Of a stretch of DNA of 17,237 bases, positions 6,429 to 14,673 are shown in pieces (positions within the stretch are counted from its first letter, which is position 1; each line of letters opens with the position of its first letter). This DNA is from Pseudomonadota bacterium (lineage in GTDB: Bacteria; Pseudomonadota; Alphaproteobacteria; Rhizobiales; Xanthobacteraceae). The stretch is from assembly GCA_023432845.1 (NCBI GenBank), contig JAEZEY010000106.1, positions 1-17,237 on the forward strand, written 5' to 3'. A program made the position numbers and the translations under genes. The notes under the pieces were generated by a model that saw only the letters and a list, made by a program, of their open reading frames with translations, searched no databases and was not told the origin of the DNA.

Positions 6429-7585
6429 ATCAGATCATCCCGGCAGGAGCGCCGCGGCGCGTGGAGGGCAACGGCTTCTGGCGCAAGACCTGGGCCATGC
6501 TGATCAAGGAGTTCATCCAGCTCAAGCGCGACCGCATCTCGCTGGCCATGATCGCCATTATCCCGCTCGTTCAGCTTCTGTTGTTCGGCTACGCCATCAA
6601 TACAACGCCGCGCGACCTGCCGACCGCCGTGCTGCTGCAGGAATCTAGCGACGTCGGCCGTTCGATCCTGGCTGCGCTCAAAAACACGCGGTACTTCAAG
6701 GTGACGGAACAGCCGCGCACTGAAGCCGAGTTCGACCAGCTGCTCGCCTCAGGCAAAGTGCTGTTCGGCATCGAAATCCCGGCTAACTTCGAGCGCTCGC
6801 TGCGGCGCGGCGATGTGCCGGCGATGCTGGTGGCAGCCGACGCAACCGATCCGATGGCTGCCGGCTCCGCGCTGTCCGCGCTCAACCGGCTGACCCGGAC
6901 CGCGCTGATGCACGACTACGCCATCCCGGAGGCAGGTACGGCCGCCTTTGAGATCAGGACGCATGCGCGCTATAATCCGGCCGCCAAGACGGAGCTGAAC
7001 ATCGTTCCGGGCCTGGTCGGCGTCATTTTGACGATGACCATGCTGATCTTCACGGCGCTGTCGGTGACGCGCGAGATCGAGCGCGGCACGCTCGAAAACC
7101 TCCTGTCGATGCCGATCACTCCGATCGAAATCATGCTCGGCAAGATCATACCCTATGTTATCGCCGGCTTCGTCCAGGCGACGATCATCATCGGCATTGG
7201 TGTGTTCCTGTTCGGGGTGCCGCTCATCGGCAGTCTCGGCATGCTGGCGCTGCTGACGACCTTGTTCGTCGCCACCAACCTGTCGATCGGCTACACTTTC
7301 TCGACAGTGGCGCAGAACCAGCTGCAGGCCATGCAGATGTCGGTGATGTTTCTATTGCCGAACATCCTGTTGTCAGGCTTCATGTTTCCCTATGCCGGCA
7401 TGCCGCGCTGGGCGCAGTATGTTGGCGAAATCCTGCCATTGACGCATTTCATCCGCATTACGCGCTCGATCATGCTCAAGGGGGCAACGATCGCCGATCT
7501 TCGCTACGAAGCGGTGGCCCTTGTCGTGCTTATGCTGATTGCCATGACCATCGCCGTGACCCGTTTCCGGCGCACGCTCGACTAG
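6425..7585 (+). CDS. ABC-2-type exporter permease (YbhR/YbhS-like)
   Basis: This 386-residue membrane protein has the standard ABC-2 transporter plan: one helix near the N-terminus (about 38-59), a large periplasmic domain (about 60-193), then five helices at roughly 194-214, 243-263, 270-292, 304-325 and 362-379. The conserved cytoplasmic segment ERGTLENLLSMPITPIEIML sits at 219-238. With the ATPase and adaptor upstream it should export a hydrophobic compound; E. coli YbhFSR relatives are linked to drug and cation export, but the substrate here is unknown. Only one permease is present where E. coli has two, so a homodimer is expected. The start overlaps the ATPase stop as ATGA. Its TAG stop overlaps the stop of the opposing bcsS-like gene. 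Confidence 0.95.
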   Translation: MNQIIPAGAPRRVEGNGFWRKTWAMLIKEFIQLKRDRISLAMIAIIPLVQLLLFGYAINTTPRDLPTAVLLQESSDVGRSILAALKNTRYFKVTEQPRTEAEFDQLLASGKVLFGIEIPANFERSLRRGDVPAMLVAADATDPMAAGSALSALNRLTRTALMHDYAIPEAGTAAFEIRTHARYNPAAKTELNIVPGLVGVILTMTMLIFTALSVTREIERGTLENLLSMPITPIEIMLGKIIPYVIAGFVQATIIIGIGVFLFGVPLIGSLGMLALLTTLFVATNLSIGYTFSTVAQNQLQAMQMSVMFLLPNILLSGFMFPYAGMPRWAQYVGEILPLTHFIRITRSIMLKGATIADLRYEAVALVVLMLIAMTIAVTRFRRTLD

Positions 7586-8331
7586 AGTTTCTGGGCGAGG
7601 CCGAGCCTGAAGTAGGGGCTGGCGTGACCGTCGGTGTCGCGGGCGTAGCCGATCGCGGCCGACCATTCGATATCGCCGGTTTTCATGCTGGTGAGGTGCA
7701 GCCCGATGCGACTCTGGCGATAACCGTCGCTGTCGAAGACCTGCAGTTCGGGGCCGAGATAAAAGTACTCCTCATTGAGCAGTTCGCCGCTGATGCGCCA
7801 GCCGAAGGCAAGCCGCGCCGTGTGGCTGGTTGCCAGCGTACCCAGCGACACGTCGCCGGCAATCAAGGTCTCGGGCGTTGGCTCGCACCACAATTCGGTG
7901 GCAAAGCGCGCACCGAAGTTCTGGCCGCGTAGCTTGTTGGCGGAATCGTCCGGCCACAGCCAGTGCTTCTGCCACTCCGGGCCGAAGAAGAACTTCATCT
8001 CGGCGTTGCCGCGCTTTATGCGGAAGCCGGGCAAGGCCTGCAGCTGCCACTCGGCGCCGCGGACTTCCTGTCCGGGCATGCTGCCGGGCCAGTAGCGGTA
8101 GACGCCGCCGTTCATCAACAGCTTGAGGATGAAGCCGTCGCGCTCGAAGCCGCCCGGCGCGTAGAGGAAGCCGGAGTAGGCGAAGATGCCGTTGCGCGAG
8201 GCGTCGCGGCCGGAGAATTGGAGCGTGGTCGGGTCTTCGTCCTCCGCAGCGCGCGCCCCTGGTTGGAATGGACTGACGCCAAGCGCCGCAGCAAGCAGCA
8301 TCGCCGCCCCCAGACGCCGTTCGCTCACCAT
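7582..8331 (-). CDS. bcsS: BcsS-like cellulose biosynthesis-associated exported protein
   Basis: The 249-residue product begins with a signal peptide (charged start, hydrophobic core at about 8-20, ARA-type cleavage near 28). The mature part is rich in alternating beta-strand patterns. It matches my memory of the Rhizobiales BcsS family: FSGRDASRNGIFAYSGFLYA, then a GGFERDGFILKLLMNGGVYR segment, LPGFRIKRG, NKLRGQNFGAR, LWCEPTPET, LAFGWRI, FYLGPELQ, and a GIHLT/EWSAAIGYA-like end. The family is annotated as accessory to cellulose synthesis and may sit in the outer membrane or periplasm; its biochemical role is unclear. ATG at 8331 is preferred over an upstream TTG at 8370 because it has a purine-rich GGGGG upstream and starts directly with the signal peptide. 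No cellulose synthase gene is nearby. Confidence 0.8.
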   Translation of the reverse strand: MVSERRLGAAMLLAAALGVSPFQPGARAAEDEDPTTLQFSGRDASRNGIFAYSGFLYAPGGFERDGFILKLLMNGGVYRYWPGSMPGQEVRGAEWQLQALPGFRIKRGNAEMKFFFGPEWQKHWLWPDDSANKLRGQNFGARFATELWCEPTPETLIAGDVSLGTLATSHTARLAFGWRISGELLNEEYFYLGPELQVFDSDGYRQSRIGLHLTSMKTGDIEWSAAIGYARDTDGHASPYFRLGLAQKL

Positions 8332-8444
8332 CGCGGCCCCCACACCGCTACGCACACAACCCCGCCACAACTACAGCGTGCTCGCGGGCACATGTCTACG
8401 CGTCAGTCAATTCGCGCGATGGTAGAGAAAGGTAGTATAATGTA

Positions 8445-9233
8445 TTAATTCGCGTAAAAGTTGCGAGCGAGTCGTCGCGGCGGGTCGCCCAGCGTGCGCC
8501 GGATCATGGCAGAAAACGCAGAGGCGCTCGCATAGCCGACCGATGCCGCGGCTTCCGCCACCGATACCCCGTCCGACAGCCGCGCCAGGCCGTCTACTGC
8601 GCGGAGGCGGGCGCGCCATTCGGCAAAGCCGAGGCCGGTCTCCTGACGGAACAATCGCGCCAGTGTCCGTCGGCTGGCGCCGGCCGTGTCCGCCCAACGG
8701 TCGAGGTCATGGTCGACGCTCGGGTCGTCGAGGAGAACGCGGACGACGCGCAAGGCGCGCTCGTCCCGCGGCATCGGCACATCGTAGCGGCGTTCGTCCA
8801 GGCGCCCAATTTCAGTGAGGATGAGCCGGGCAATATCGCCACCTCGCTCGTGCTCGCCGTAGTCCGACGGTTCCTGCAGAAGGGCGAGGATCAGTTCGCG
8901 CAACAGCCCGGATATCTCGGCGAACACAGGCCGATGCGGTAGGCTCTCGCACAACGTTTCGTCAATATAGACCGTCCGCATCTCCACCTTGCTGCGCATG
9001 GTGACCTTGTGCGGCAGCCGCGGCGGCAGCCAGATCGCGCGAGCCGGCGGCAGGATCCAGGCGGCCTGCTCGGTTTCGACGCGCATGATACCGCTGGTGG
9101 CATGGAGCAACTGACCACGCCGGTGGATGTGCAGCGGGATGTGCTCGGTGGCGGCGCAGGTCTTGCCCATCACCGCGACGGGGCGGGGGGCGTTGTCCAG
9201 GTTCTGCCGGTATAAAGGTACGGAGTCAGTCAT
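8445..9233 (-). CDS. AraC-family regulator with cupin sensor domain
   Basis: This 262-residue protein has an N-terminal cupin-type sensor (about 15-95, with His31, His35 and His37 in HIPLHIHRRGQ) and a C-terminal AraC DNA-binding domain. The first helix-turn-helix lies near 176-197 (LDRWADTAGASRRTLARLFR), the second near 223-245 (VSVAEAAASVGYASASAFSA), followed by the RRTLGDPPRR end. The layout resembles NimR/YeaM-type regulators, which control a divergent exporter gene. Here too an MFS transporter gene starts divergently 110 bases away, which is its probable target. ATG at 9233 was chosen because GGAGGG (9241-9246, minus strand) lies seven bases upstream; the frame is open to 9284 but without such a site. 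The inducer is unknown. Confidence 0.93.
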   Translation of the reverse strand: MTDSVPLYRQNLDNAPRPVAVMGKTCAATEHIPLHIHRRGQLLHATSGIMRVETEQAAWILPPARAIWLPPRLPHKVTMRSKVEMRTVYIDETLCESLPHRPVFAEISGLLRELILALLQEPSDYGEHERGGDIARLILTEIGRLDERRYDVPMPRDERALRVVRVLLDDPSVDHDLDRWADTAGASRRTLARLFRQETGLGFAEWRARLRAVDGLARLSDGVSVAEAAASVGYASASAFSAMIRRTLGDPPRRLARNFYAN

Positions 9234-9343
9234 GTCCGTTCCCTCCTGGCCCGAATGCGACGAAAATCGACCGAACATCGCCAAATGGCAAGCCTATATT
9301 GCGAGCCATTCTCAGATTCGACGCGCCTGGAAAGGCACTTCGC
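9234..9343. promoter_or_regulatory. Divergent araC / MFS control region
   Basis: This 110-base spacer must hold both promoters. TATATT at 9295-9300 is a possible -10 box for the MFS gene, with only a weak -35 (CGAACA, 9272-9277, 17-base spacing). An imperfect dyad with TGGC and GCCA arms at about 9286-9308 surrounds that box. The araC Shine-Dalgarno is at 9241-9246. No operator can be assigned with confidence. Confidence 0.4.
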
Positions 9344-10585
9344 ATGACCGCCACCGCGACTGCCGCGACTACTGCCGATGAGACCGCCCGCCGGCGCTCC
9401 ATCACCTTCCTGAATATCGCGCACGGCTTCGACCATTATGTGCTGCTGATTTATCCAACGGTCGTCATCGGACTCGAGGCGGTCTACGGCCGGCCCTACA
9501 GCGAACTGATCGCGCTTTCGAGTACGGCCTTCGTGGCCTTCGGCATCTTCTCGCTGCCGGCAGGCTGGCTCGCCGACCGCTGGAGCCGCCGCAACATGAT
9601 GGCGGCGTTCTATCTCGGCTGCGGCCTGTCGATGCTCGCGGTGGCGATGGCACCGAACCTGATCGTTCTGTCAGCCGCCATGTTCGCGATCGGCATCTTT
9701 GCCGCGATCTACCATCCGGTCGGCATGGCGATGCTGATCGAAGCCGCGAGCAGCAATGGCGGCACGATGGGCCGCACGCTCGCCTTCAACGGCGTCTGCG
9801 GCAATCTCGGCGTTTCGCTAGCAGCCGGCATTTCCGGCGCGCTCGCCTGGTGGATCAGTTGGCGGGCGGCGTTCTATGTGCCGGCGGCGTTGCTGCTCAT
9901 CATGGGCATCGTCTATCTCAAATTGACGCCGGATGACCGCCACCACGCCAGCAAGCGGCAGAGCAAGGCCGCGGTGCCGCTGACGGCGAAATTGATGGCG
10001 GTGATGTTCGGCCTGTTTCTGGTGATCGCGCTGTCAGCCGGTCTGGTGTTCAACGTGCTCACCATCGCGCTGCCGAAGATCGTCGACGAGGGCATGGTCA
10101 AGGGCGTGCCCTTGGTGCTGGTCGGCAGTGTCGCCACCGCGGTGCTGTTGTGCGGCGCGCTGGCCCAGCTTGCGATCGGCCGTCTTGTCGAGCGCTTCGC
10201 GCCGCACTACCTGTTCGCGGTCGTGACCTGCCTCGGCTTCGCCGGCAATTTCTGGGCCTCCCAGGCCGAGGGCATTCCATTGATGGTCGCGCTCGCCGTC
10301 GCCATCGCGGCGATCTACGCACAGGTGACGGTCAACGACATTATCCTTGCGCGCTATACGGCGGATGCCTGGCGGGGCCGTGTCTACGCCGTGCGCTATT
10401 TCACGTTGTTCATTTCTTCCGGCATCGCCATCGGCATGATCGCGCTGCTGCACAAGAGCGGCGGCTTCGGCCTCGTGCTCGGCGCCAATGCCGTCGTGGC
10501 GCTGGTGATGTTTCTCACCACGCTGGGGCTAACGGCCATGATCGTGAGCATCGAGACCCGCCAGGCCCTGCAGCCCGCTGAATAA
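9344..10585 (+). CDS. Major facilitator superfamily transporter
   Basis: The 413-residue product is an inner-membrane MFS protein with about 12 predicted helices. The motif-A loop between helices 2 and 3 reads GWLADRWSRR (74-83), and IYHPVGMAML at 122-131 recalls fosmidomycin-resistance-type (Fsr) exporters. A polar loop with HHASKRQSK separates the two halves. The ATG at 9344 has GGAAAGG at 9329-9335 eight bases upstream, better than the TTG at 9299. Divergence from the AraC gene suggests regulated efflux of a small molecule. The subfamily assignment is weak: Fsr-like export is a guess from the HPxG motif, and uptake of a metabolite cannot be excluded. Confidence 0.92.
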   Translation: MTATATAATTADETARRRSITFLNIAHGFDHYVLLIYPTVVIGLEAVYGRPYSELIALSSTAFVAFGIFSLPAGWLADRWSRRNMMAAFYLGCGLSMLAVAMAPNLIVLSAAMFAIGIFAAIYHPVGMAMLIEAASSNGGTMGRTLAFNGVCGNLGVSLAAGISGALAWWISWRAAFYVPAALLLIMGIVYLKLTPDDRHHASKRQSKAAVPLTAKLMAVMFGLFLVIALSAGLVFNVLTIALPKIVDEGMVKGVPLVLVGSVATAVLLCGALAQLAIGRLVERFAPHYLFAVVTCLGFAGNFWASQAEGIPLMVALAVAIAAIYAQVTVNDIILARYTADAWRGRVYAVRYFTLFISSGIAIGMIALLHKSGGFGLVLGANAVVALVMFLTTLGLTAMIVSIETRQALQPAE

Positions 10586-10846
10586 ATCGGCTTCATTCGC
10601 ATGCATTAGTTGGGCGCGCTCGCTACCCGCGCGAGCGAACATGCGCCGCGCCATTTGATGCAGCGCGCGCCGCGCTGTGGAAAAATGCGCGGAAATATTC
10701 TGCATTTCGGCGGCCTCTGGTGCCAAATCTTTGCCCTTAAGCGCAAAAATTCGGCACATTCGCATTTCTTTTGCCGCGGCTCTTGCCGTCTGCCCACTGC
10801 GCGGCGATGGTCTTCGCCAGTCAAGCTCGGACAATAGGCATTTTCG
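10586..10846. promoter_or_regulatory. Leader region of the sulfate transport operon
   Basis: These 261 bases carry a 7-bp hairpin (CGCTCGC at 10617-10623 and GCGAGCG at 10631-10637) with no T tract, possibly a weak end for the MFS transcript. They also hold a near-perfect 18-bp palindrome at 10730-10747 and two similar boxes, ATTCTGCATTT (10697-10707) and ATTCGCATTT (10758-10767). The promoter of the downstream operon must lie here, but I could not assign -35/-10 boxes. Confidence 0.45.
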
Positions 10847-11869
10847 ATGTGCTACTTCGCTTTGATCCGCGGCCTCTGTCGCGCGGCCGTGACGGGCGGC
10901 CTGTTGGTCGCCCTCGTCGTACCGGCGGCGGCGCAGATGCGGTTGCTCAATGTGTCTTACGATCCGACACGCGAGTTGTACCGGGATTACAACGCGGCCT
11001 TCATCGCTCACTGGAAGGCCAGGACCGGCCAGACCATTGCCGTGCAACAATCACATGGCGGCTCGGGCGCGCAGGCCCGGGCGGTGATCGACGGACTTGA
11101 AGCTGACGTCGTCACGCTGGCACTGGAAGCCGATATCGACGCCATTGCCGAACGGTCGGGCAAGCTGCCGGCAAACTGGAAAAGCAGGTTGCCGCACAAT
11201 TCATCGCCCTACACCTCGACCATCGTCTTCCTGGTGCGCAAGGGCAATCCGAAGGGTATCAGGGACTGGGATGATCTGGTGAAGCCGGGCGTCGCGGTCA
11301 TCACACCCAACCCGAAGACGTCCGGCGGGGCACGCTGGAATGTCCTCGCCGCGCTCGCCTGGGCGAAGGCCAAGCACGGGGGCGATGAAACGAAGGCGAC
11401 GGACTACCTGCGGCAGTTGTTTGCGAATGTACCGGTGCTCGATACCGGCGCCCGCGGCTCGACCACGACGTTCGTGCAGCGCCGGATCGGCGATGCGTTG
11501 CTGACCTGGGAGAATGAGGCCTTCCTCGCGCTCAACGAACTCGGCCCCGACAAATTCGAGATTGTCGTACCGTCCATTTCGATTGCTGCAGAACCACCGG
11601 TTGCACTCGTTGACAGTAACGCCCAGAAGCGCAAGACGATCGAGGTTGCGCAGGCTTATCTTGAGTACCTCTACAGCCCGGACGGCCAGCGAATTGCCGC
11701 CAAGCATTATTACCGCCCAGCCAAGCCGGAGTTGGCAACCCCCGCGGATTTGAAGCGCTTTCCGACACTGAAGCTCGTCACCATCGAGGATTTCGGCGGC
11801 TGGAAGGTGGCGCAGCCGAAGTATTTCGGCGATGGTGGCGTGTTCGACCAGATCTACAGATCGAAATAA
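10847..11869 (+). CDS. sbp: Sulfate/thiosulfate ABC transporter substrate-binding protein
   Basis: The 340-residue protein is a periplasmic Sbp/CysP-family receptor. It has a signal peptide with probable cleavage after AAA near residues 27-30. Family motifs follow: LLNVSYDPTRELY (33-45), QSHGGSGAQARAVIDGLEAD (68-87), a NPKTSGGARWN segment, and DTGARGSTTTFVQRRIGDAL with TWENEA. These residues line the sulfate pocket in known structures. The genes for both permeases and the ATPase follow on the same strand, completing the importer. Whether it prefers sulfate or thiosulfate cannot be told from sequence; the symbol sbp is used for family likeness. The start at 10847 has only a weak ribosome binding site. 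Confidence 0.94.
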   Translation: MCYFALIRGLCRAAVTGGLLVALVVPAAAQMRLLNVSYDPTRELYRDYNAAFIAHWKARTGQTIAVQQSHGGSGAQARAVIDGLEADVVTLALEADIDAIAERSGKLPANWKSRLPHNSSPYTSTIVFLVRKGNPKGIRDWDDLVKPGVAVITPNPKTSGGARWNVLAALAWAKAKHGGDETKATDYLRQLFANVPVLDTGARGSTTTFVQRRIGDALLTWENEAFLALNELGPDKFEIVVPSISIAAEPPVALVDSNAQKRKTIEVAQAYLEYLYSPDGQRIAAKHYYRPAKPELATPADLKRFPTLKLVTIEDFGGWKVAQPKYFGDGGVFDQIYRSK

Positions 11870-11913
11870 ATTTTGTAAGCCCAATGAAATTGACCAAGTA
11901 ATATCCGGGTCCG

Positions 11914-12765
11914 ATGGCAGTCGCCGATTCATGGACGTGGAAGCGGCCGAGCGTCATCCCGGGCTTCGGGATCACGTTCGGCTTTGCGATGGCTTATCTG
12001 AGCCTGATCGTGCTGATCCCGCTCGGCGCGCTCATGGTGCGCAGCGCCTCGCTCGGGTGGGATGAATACTGGCGTCTGGCACTCGATCCGCGCACGCTGG
12101 CGGCGTTGCGCATCAGCTTCGGCGCGTCGCTGATCGCGGCCATGATCAATGCCGTGTTCGGCCTGACGCTGGCATGGGTGCTGGTGCGCTATCGCTTTCC
12201 CGGCAAGCGCCTGATCGATTCCATGATCGACCTGCCGTTCGCGCTGCCGACGGCGGTTGCCGGTATCGCGCTGAGCGCGCTCTATGCGCCGACGGGCTGG
12301 TTCGGCGCGCTGCTCGAGCCACTCGGCATCGCCATCGCCTATACGCCGGCGGGGATCGTCGTGGCGCTGGTCTTTGTCGGCCTGCCTTTCGTCGTGCGAA
12401 CGGTGCAGCCGGTGCTGGCCGATCTCGACAAGGAGCTGGAGGAGGCGGCGGCAACGCTCGGCGCGGCGCGCGTGCAGACCATCGTCCGGGTCATCCTGCC
12501 GCCGCTGGCGCCGGCGATCCTGACCGGCTTTGCGCTGGCGTTGGCGCGCGCCATCGGTGAATACGGCTCAGTCATCTTCATTGCCGGCAATATCCCGTTT
12601 GTGTCCGAGATCGCGCCGCTGCTCATCGTGATCCGGCTCGAGGAGTTCAACTACGCGGCGGCAACCGCGGTCGCCTCGATGATGCTGGCGATCTCCTTCA
12701 CGATGCTGCTGCTCATCAATCTGATCCAGGCTTGGAGCCGGCGGAGGTTCGGACATGCCGTCTGA
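11914..12765 (+). CDS. cysT: Sulfate ABC transporter permease CysT
   Basis: This 283-residue inner-membrane protein is the first permease (CysT, also called CysU). It has about six helices, starting with residues 18-42. Family features are the RYRFPGKRLIDSMIDLPFAL segment (92-111), LPTAVAGIAL, and the EAA loop EEAAATLGAARVQTIVRVIL (176-195) that docks on the ATPase. The conserved GEYGSVIFIAGNIPF stretch (215-229) is typical of CysT. It starts 44 bases after the binding-protein stop and overlaps the CysW gene by 11 bases, as expected in an operon. It forms a heterodimer with CysW. Confidence 0.95.
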   Translation: MAVADSWTWKRPSVIPGFGITFGFAMAYLSLIVLIPLGALMVRSASLGWDEYWRLALDPRTLAALRISFGASLIAAMINAVFGLTLAWVLVRYRFPGKRLIDSMIDLPFALPTAVAGIALSALYAPTGWFGALLEPLGIAIAYTPAGIVVALVFVGLPFVVRTVQPVLADLDKELEEAAATLGAARVQTIVRVILPPLAPAILTGFALALARAIGEYGSVIFIAGNIPFVSEIAPLLIVIRLEEFNYAAATAVASMMLAISFTMLLLINLIQAWSRRRFGHAV

Positions 12766-13618
12766 ACGCCGGAACGTCCCGTCGCCGACAAGCGAATCCG
12801 CGGCGATGCGGATGATACTCATCGCCATCGCTGTGCTGTTTTTCGTGCTGTTCCTCGTGTTGCCGCTGGTGCTGGTGTTCGCCGAAGCATTGCGCGGCGG
12901 GGTGGATGGCTTTTTCCGGGCGATCCTTGACCCCGACGCGCAGGCTGCCATTCGCCTGACGCTGCTGATCGCCGCGATTTCGGTACCGGCCAACATGGTC
13001 TTCGGCATTGCCGCCGCCTGGGCCATCGGCAAGCACGATTTCAAGGGCAAGAGCTTCATCGTCACGCTGATCGACCTGCCGTTTTCCGTGTCGCCGGTAA
13101 TTGCTGGCCTTGTCTATGTGCTGCTGTTCGGCGCGCAGGGCTATTTCGGGGCCTGGCTTCAGGCCAATGGCATCGAGATCATCTTCGCGGTGCCCGGTAT
13201 CGTGCTGGCGACCATATTCGTGACGTTTCCGTTCGTGGCGCGCGAATTGATCCCGCTGATGCAGGAGCAGGGCACCGGCGACGAGGAGGCGGCGCTGTCG
13301 CTCGGCGCCAGTGGCTTCAAGACGTTCTGGTACGTCACGCTTCCAAATGTGAAGTGGGCCTTGCTATATGGTGTGCTGCTTTGCAATGCGCGCGCCATGG
13401 GCGAGTTCGGCGCCGTTGCCGTGGTGTCCGGCAAGATACGCGGCCTCACCAACACCATGCCGCTGCATGTCGAGATACTTTACAACGAATATGCTTTCAC
13501 CGCGGCATTCGCCGTAGCCTCGCTGCTGGCATTGCTCGCGCTGTTCACGCTGACCGTGAAGGCGGCGCTGGAATGGCGCTACGGCGACCAGATTGCCGCC
13601 GGTAACGGCCGTCACTAA
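12755..13618 (+). CDS. cysW: Sulfate ABC transporter permease CysW
   Basis: This 287-residue protein is the second permease of the importer. An N-terminal cytoplasmic tail precedes a first helix at about 19-42. The LIDLPFSVSPVIAGLVYVLL segment (105-124) and the EAA loop (DEEAALSLGASGFKTFWYVT, 176-195) are family hallmarks; GEFGAVAVVSGKIRGLTNTM is the CysW signature. GGAGG at 12743-12747 lies seven bases before the ATG at 12755, inside the end of cysT, so translation is coupled. A later ATG at 12806 (MRMILIA) would remove only the polar tail and is a possible alternative. Its stop runs into AAGG, which serves as ribosome binding site for cysA. Confidence 0.95.
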   Translation: MPSERRNVPSPTSESAAMRMILIAIAVLFFVLFLVLPLVLVFAEALRGGVDGFFRAILDPDAQAAIRLTLLIAAISVPANMVFGIAAAWAIGKHDFKGKSFIVTLIDLPFSVSPVIAGLVYVLLFGAQGYFGAWLQANGIEIIFAVPGIVLATIFVTFPFVARELIPLMQEQGTGDEEAALSLGASGFKTFWYVTLPNVKWALLYGVLLCNARAMGEFGAVAVVSGKIRGLTNTMPLHVEILYNEYAFTAAFAVASLLALLALFTLTVKAALEWRYGDQIAAGNGRH

Positions 13619-13629
13619 GGTATTGATAC

Positions 13630-14670
13630 ATGGATATTCGCATTGCCAATGTGCGCAAGGAGTTCGATCGCTATCCGGCGCTGCATGGGGTGTCGCTCGA
13701 TATTCGTTCGGGTGAACTGATTGCACTGCTCGGGCCGTCGGGATCCGGCAAGACGACGCTGCTGCGTCTCATTGCAGGCCTTGAACGGCCGACCGATGGC
13801 GCGATCTTTTTCGGTGACGAGGATGCCTCGCATCTTGATGTGCAGGAGCGCAATGTCGGGTTCGTCTTTCAGAGCTATGCGCTGTTCAAGCACATGTCGG
13901 TTGCCGACAATATCGGCTTCGGGCTCACGGTGCGGCCGCGCGCCACGCGCCCGCCGGCGGCGGAGATCCGCAAGCGTGCCAGCGAGCTGCTCGATCTCGT
14001 GCAACTGGCGGGTCTCGAGAAACGATTTCCTTCGCAATTGTCCGGCGGCCAGCGCCAGCGCGTAGCGCTCGCGCGGGCGCTCGCCATCGAGCCGCGTGTG
14101 CTTCTGCTCGACGAGCCATTCGGCGCGCTTGATGCGAAAGTGCGTCGCGAACTCCGCCACTGGCTGCGCGAGCTGCACAACAAGACCGGACACACGACGG
14201 TATTCGTCACCCACGACCAGGAAGAGGCGCTGGAGCTAGCCGACCGCGTCGTGGTGATGAGCCAAGGGCGCATCGAGCAGGTCGGCACGCCCGATGAGAT
14301 CTATGACCGCCCGGTGTCGCCTTTCGTTTTCTCGTTCATCGGCGAAGCCTGCGAACTGCCGGTGACAGTGTCGCAGGGCCGTATCGCCATCGATGGGAGA
14401 ACGATCGATATCGGCGCGGCTGCCGCGGCGGATGGGCCGGCGCGGCTGATGATGCGGCCGAACGGCGTCGAGTTGGTGACGGAGCGTGCCGGCGCCATCG
14501 CTGGTGAGGTGGTCGCGGTGCGGCGCAGCGGCGGCTGGCGGCGCGTCGAACTTGAAGTCGGTGCGGCGAAGCACCGTATCGAGGTCGAACTGCCGATCGA
14601 TGGCGCGGGCGAACTGACTGGACGCCTGCACGTGCTGCCGCGCCACTGGCAGGTCTATCCGGGCGCCTAG
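13630..14670 (+). CDS. cysA: Sulfate/thiosulfate import ATPase CysA
   Basis: The 346-residue protein energises sulfate uptake at the inner membrane. Motifs are complete: Walker A GPSGSGKT (35-42), Q-loop glutamine 81 (VFQSYALFKHM), signature LSGGQRQR (137-144), Walker B VLLLDEPFGALDAK (157-170) and switch histidine 195 (VTHDQEEA). After about residue 235 comes the C-terminal TOBE-like regulatory region (RLMMRPNGVEL and beyond) usual in CysA and related importer ATPases. It follows cysW by 11 bases with an AAGG site at 13617-13620. Only three bases separate its stop from the stop of the opposing DUF72 gene. Confidence 0.95.
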   Translation: MDIRIANVRKEFDRYPALHGVSLDIRSGELIALLGPSGSGKTTLLRLIAGLERPTDGAIFFGDEDASHLDVQERNVGFVFQSYALFKHMSVADNIGFGLTVRPRATRPPAAEIRKRASELLDLVQLAGLEKRFPSQLSGGQRQRVALARALAIEPRVLLLDEPFGALDAKVRRELRHWLRELHNKTGHTTVFVTHDQEEALELADRVVVMSQGRIEQVGTPDEIYDRPVSPFVFSFIGEACELPVTVSQGRIAIDGRTIDIGAAAAADGPARLMMRPNGVELVTERAGAIAGEVVAVRRSGGWRRVELEVGAAKHRIEVELPIDGAGELTGRLHVLPRHWQVYPGA

Positions 14671-14673
14671 CGC

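Noticed and set aside
8436..8441. A perfect TATAAT on the plus strand
   Set aside because: No -35-like box lies at the right distance, and the plus-strand region downstream of it is antisense to the AraC gene. On the minus strand the nearby TATACT also lacks a -35 box, so no bcsS promoter is claimed.
10617..10637. A hairpin after the MFS gene as an intrinsic terminator
   Set aside because: The stem is only 7 bp and no T tract follows, so it does not meet the usual criteria.
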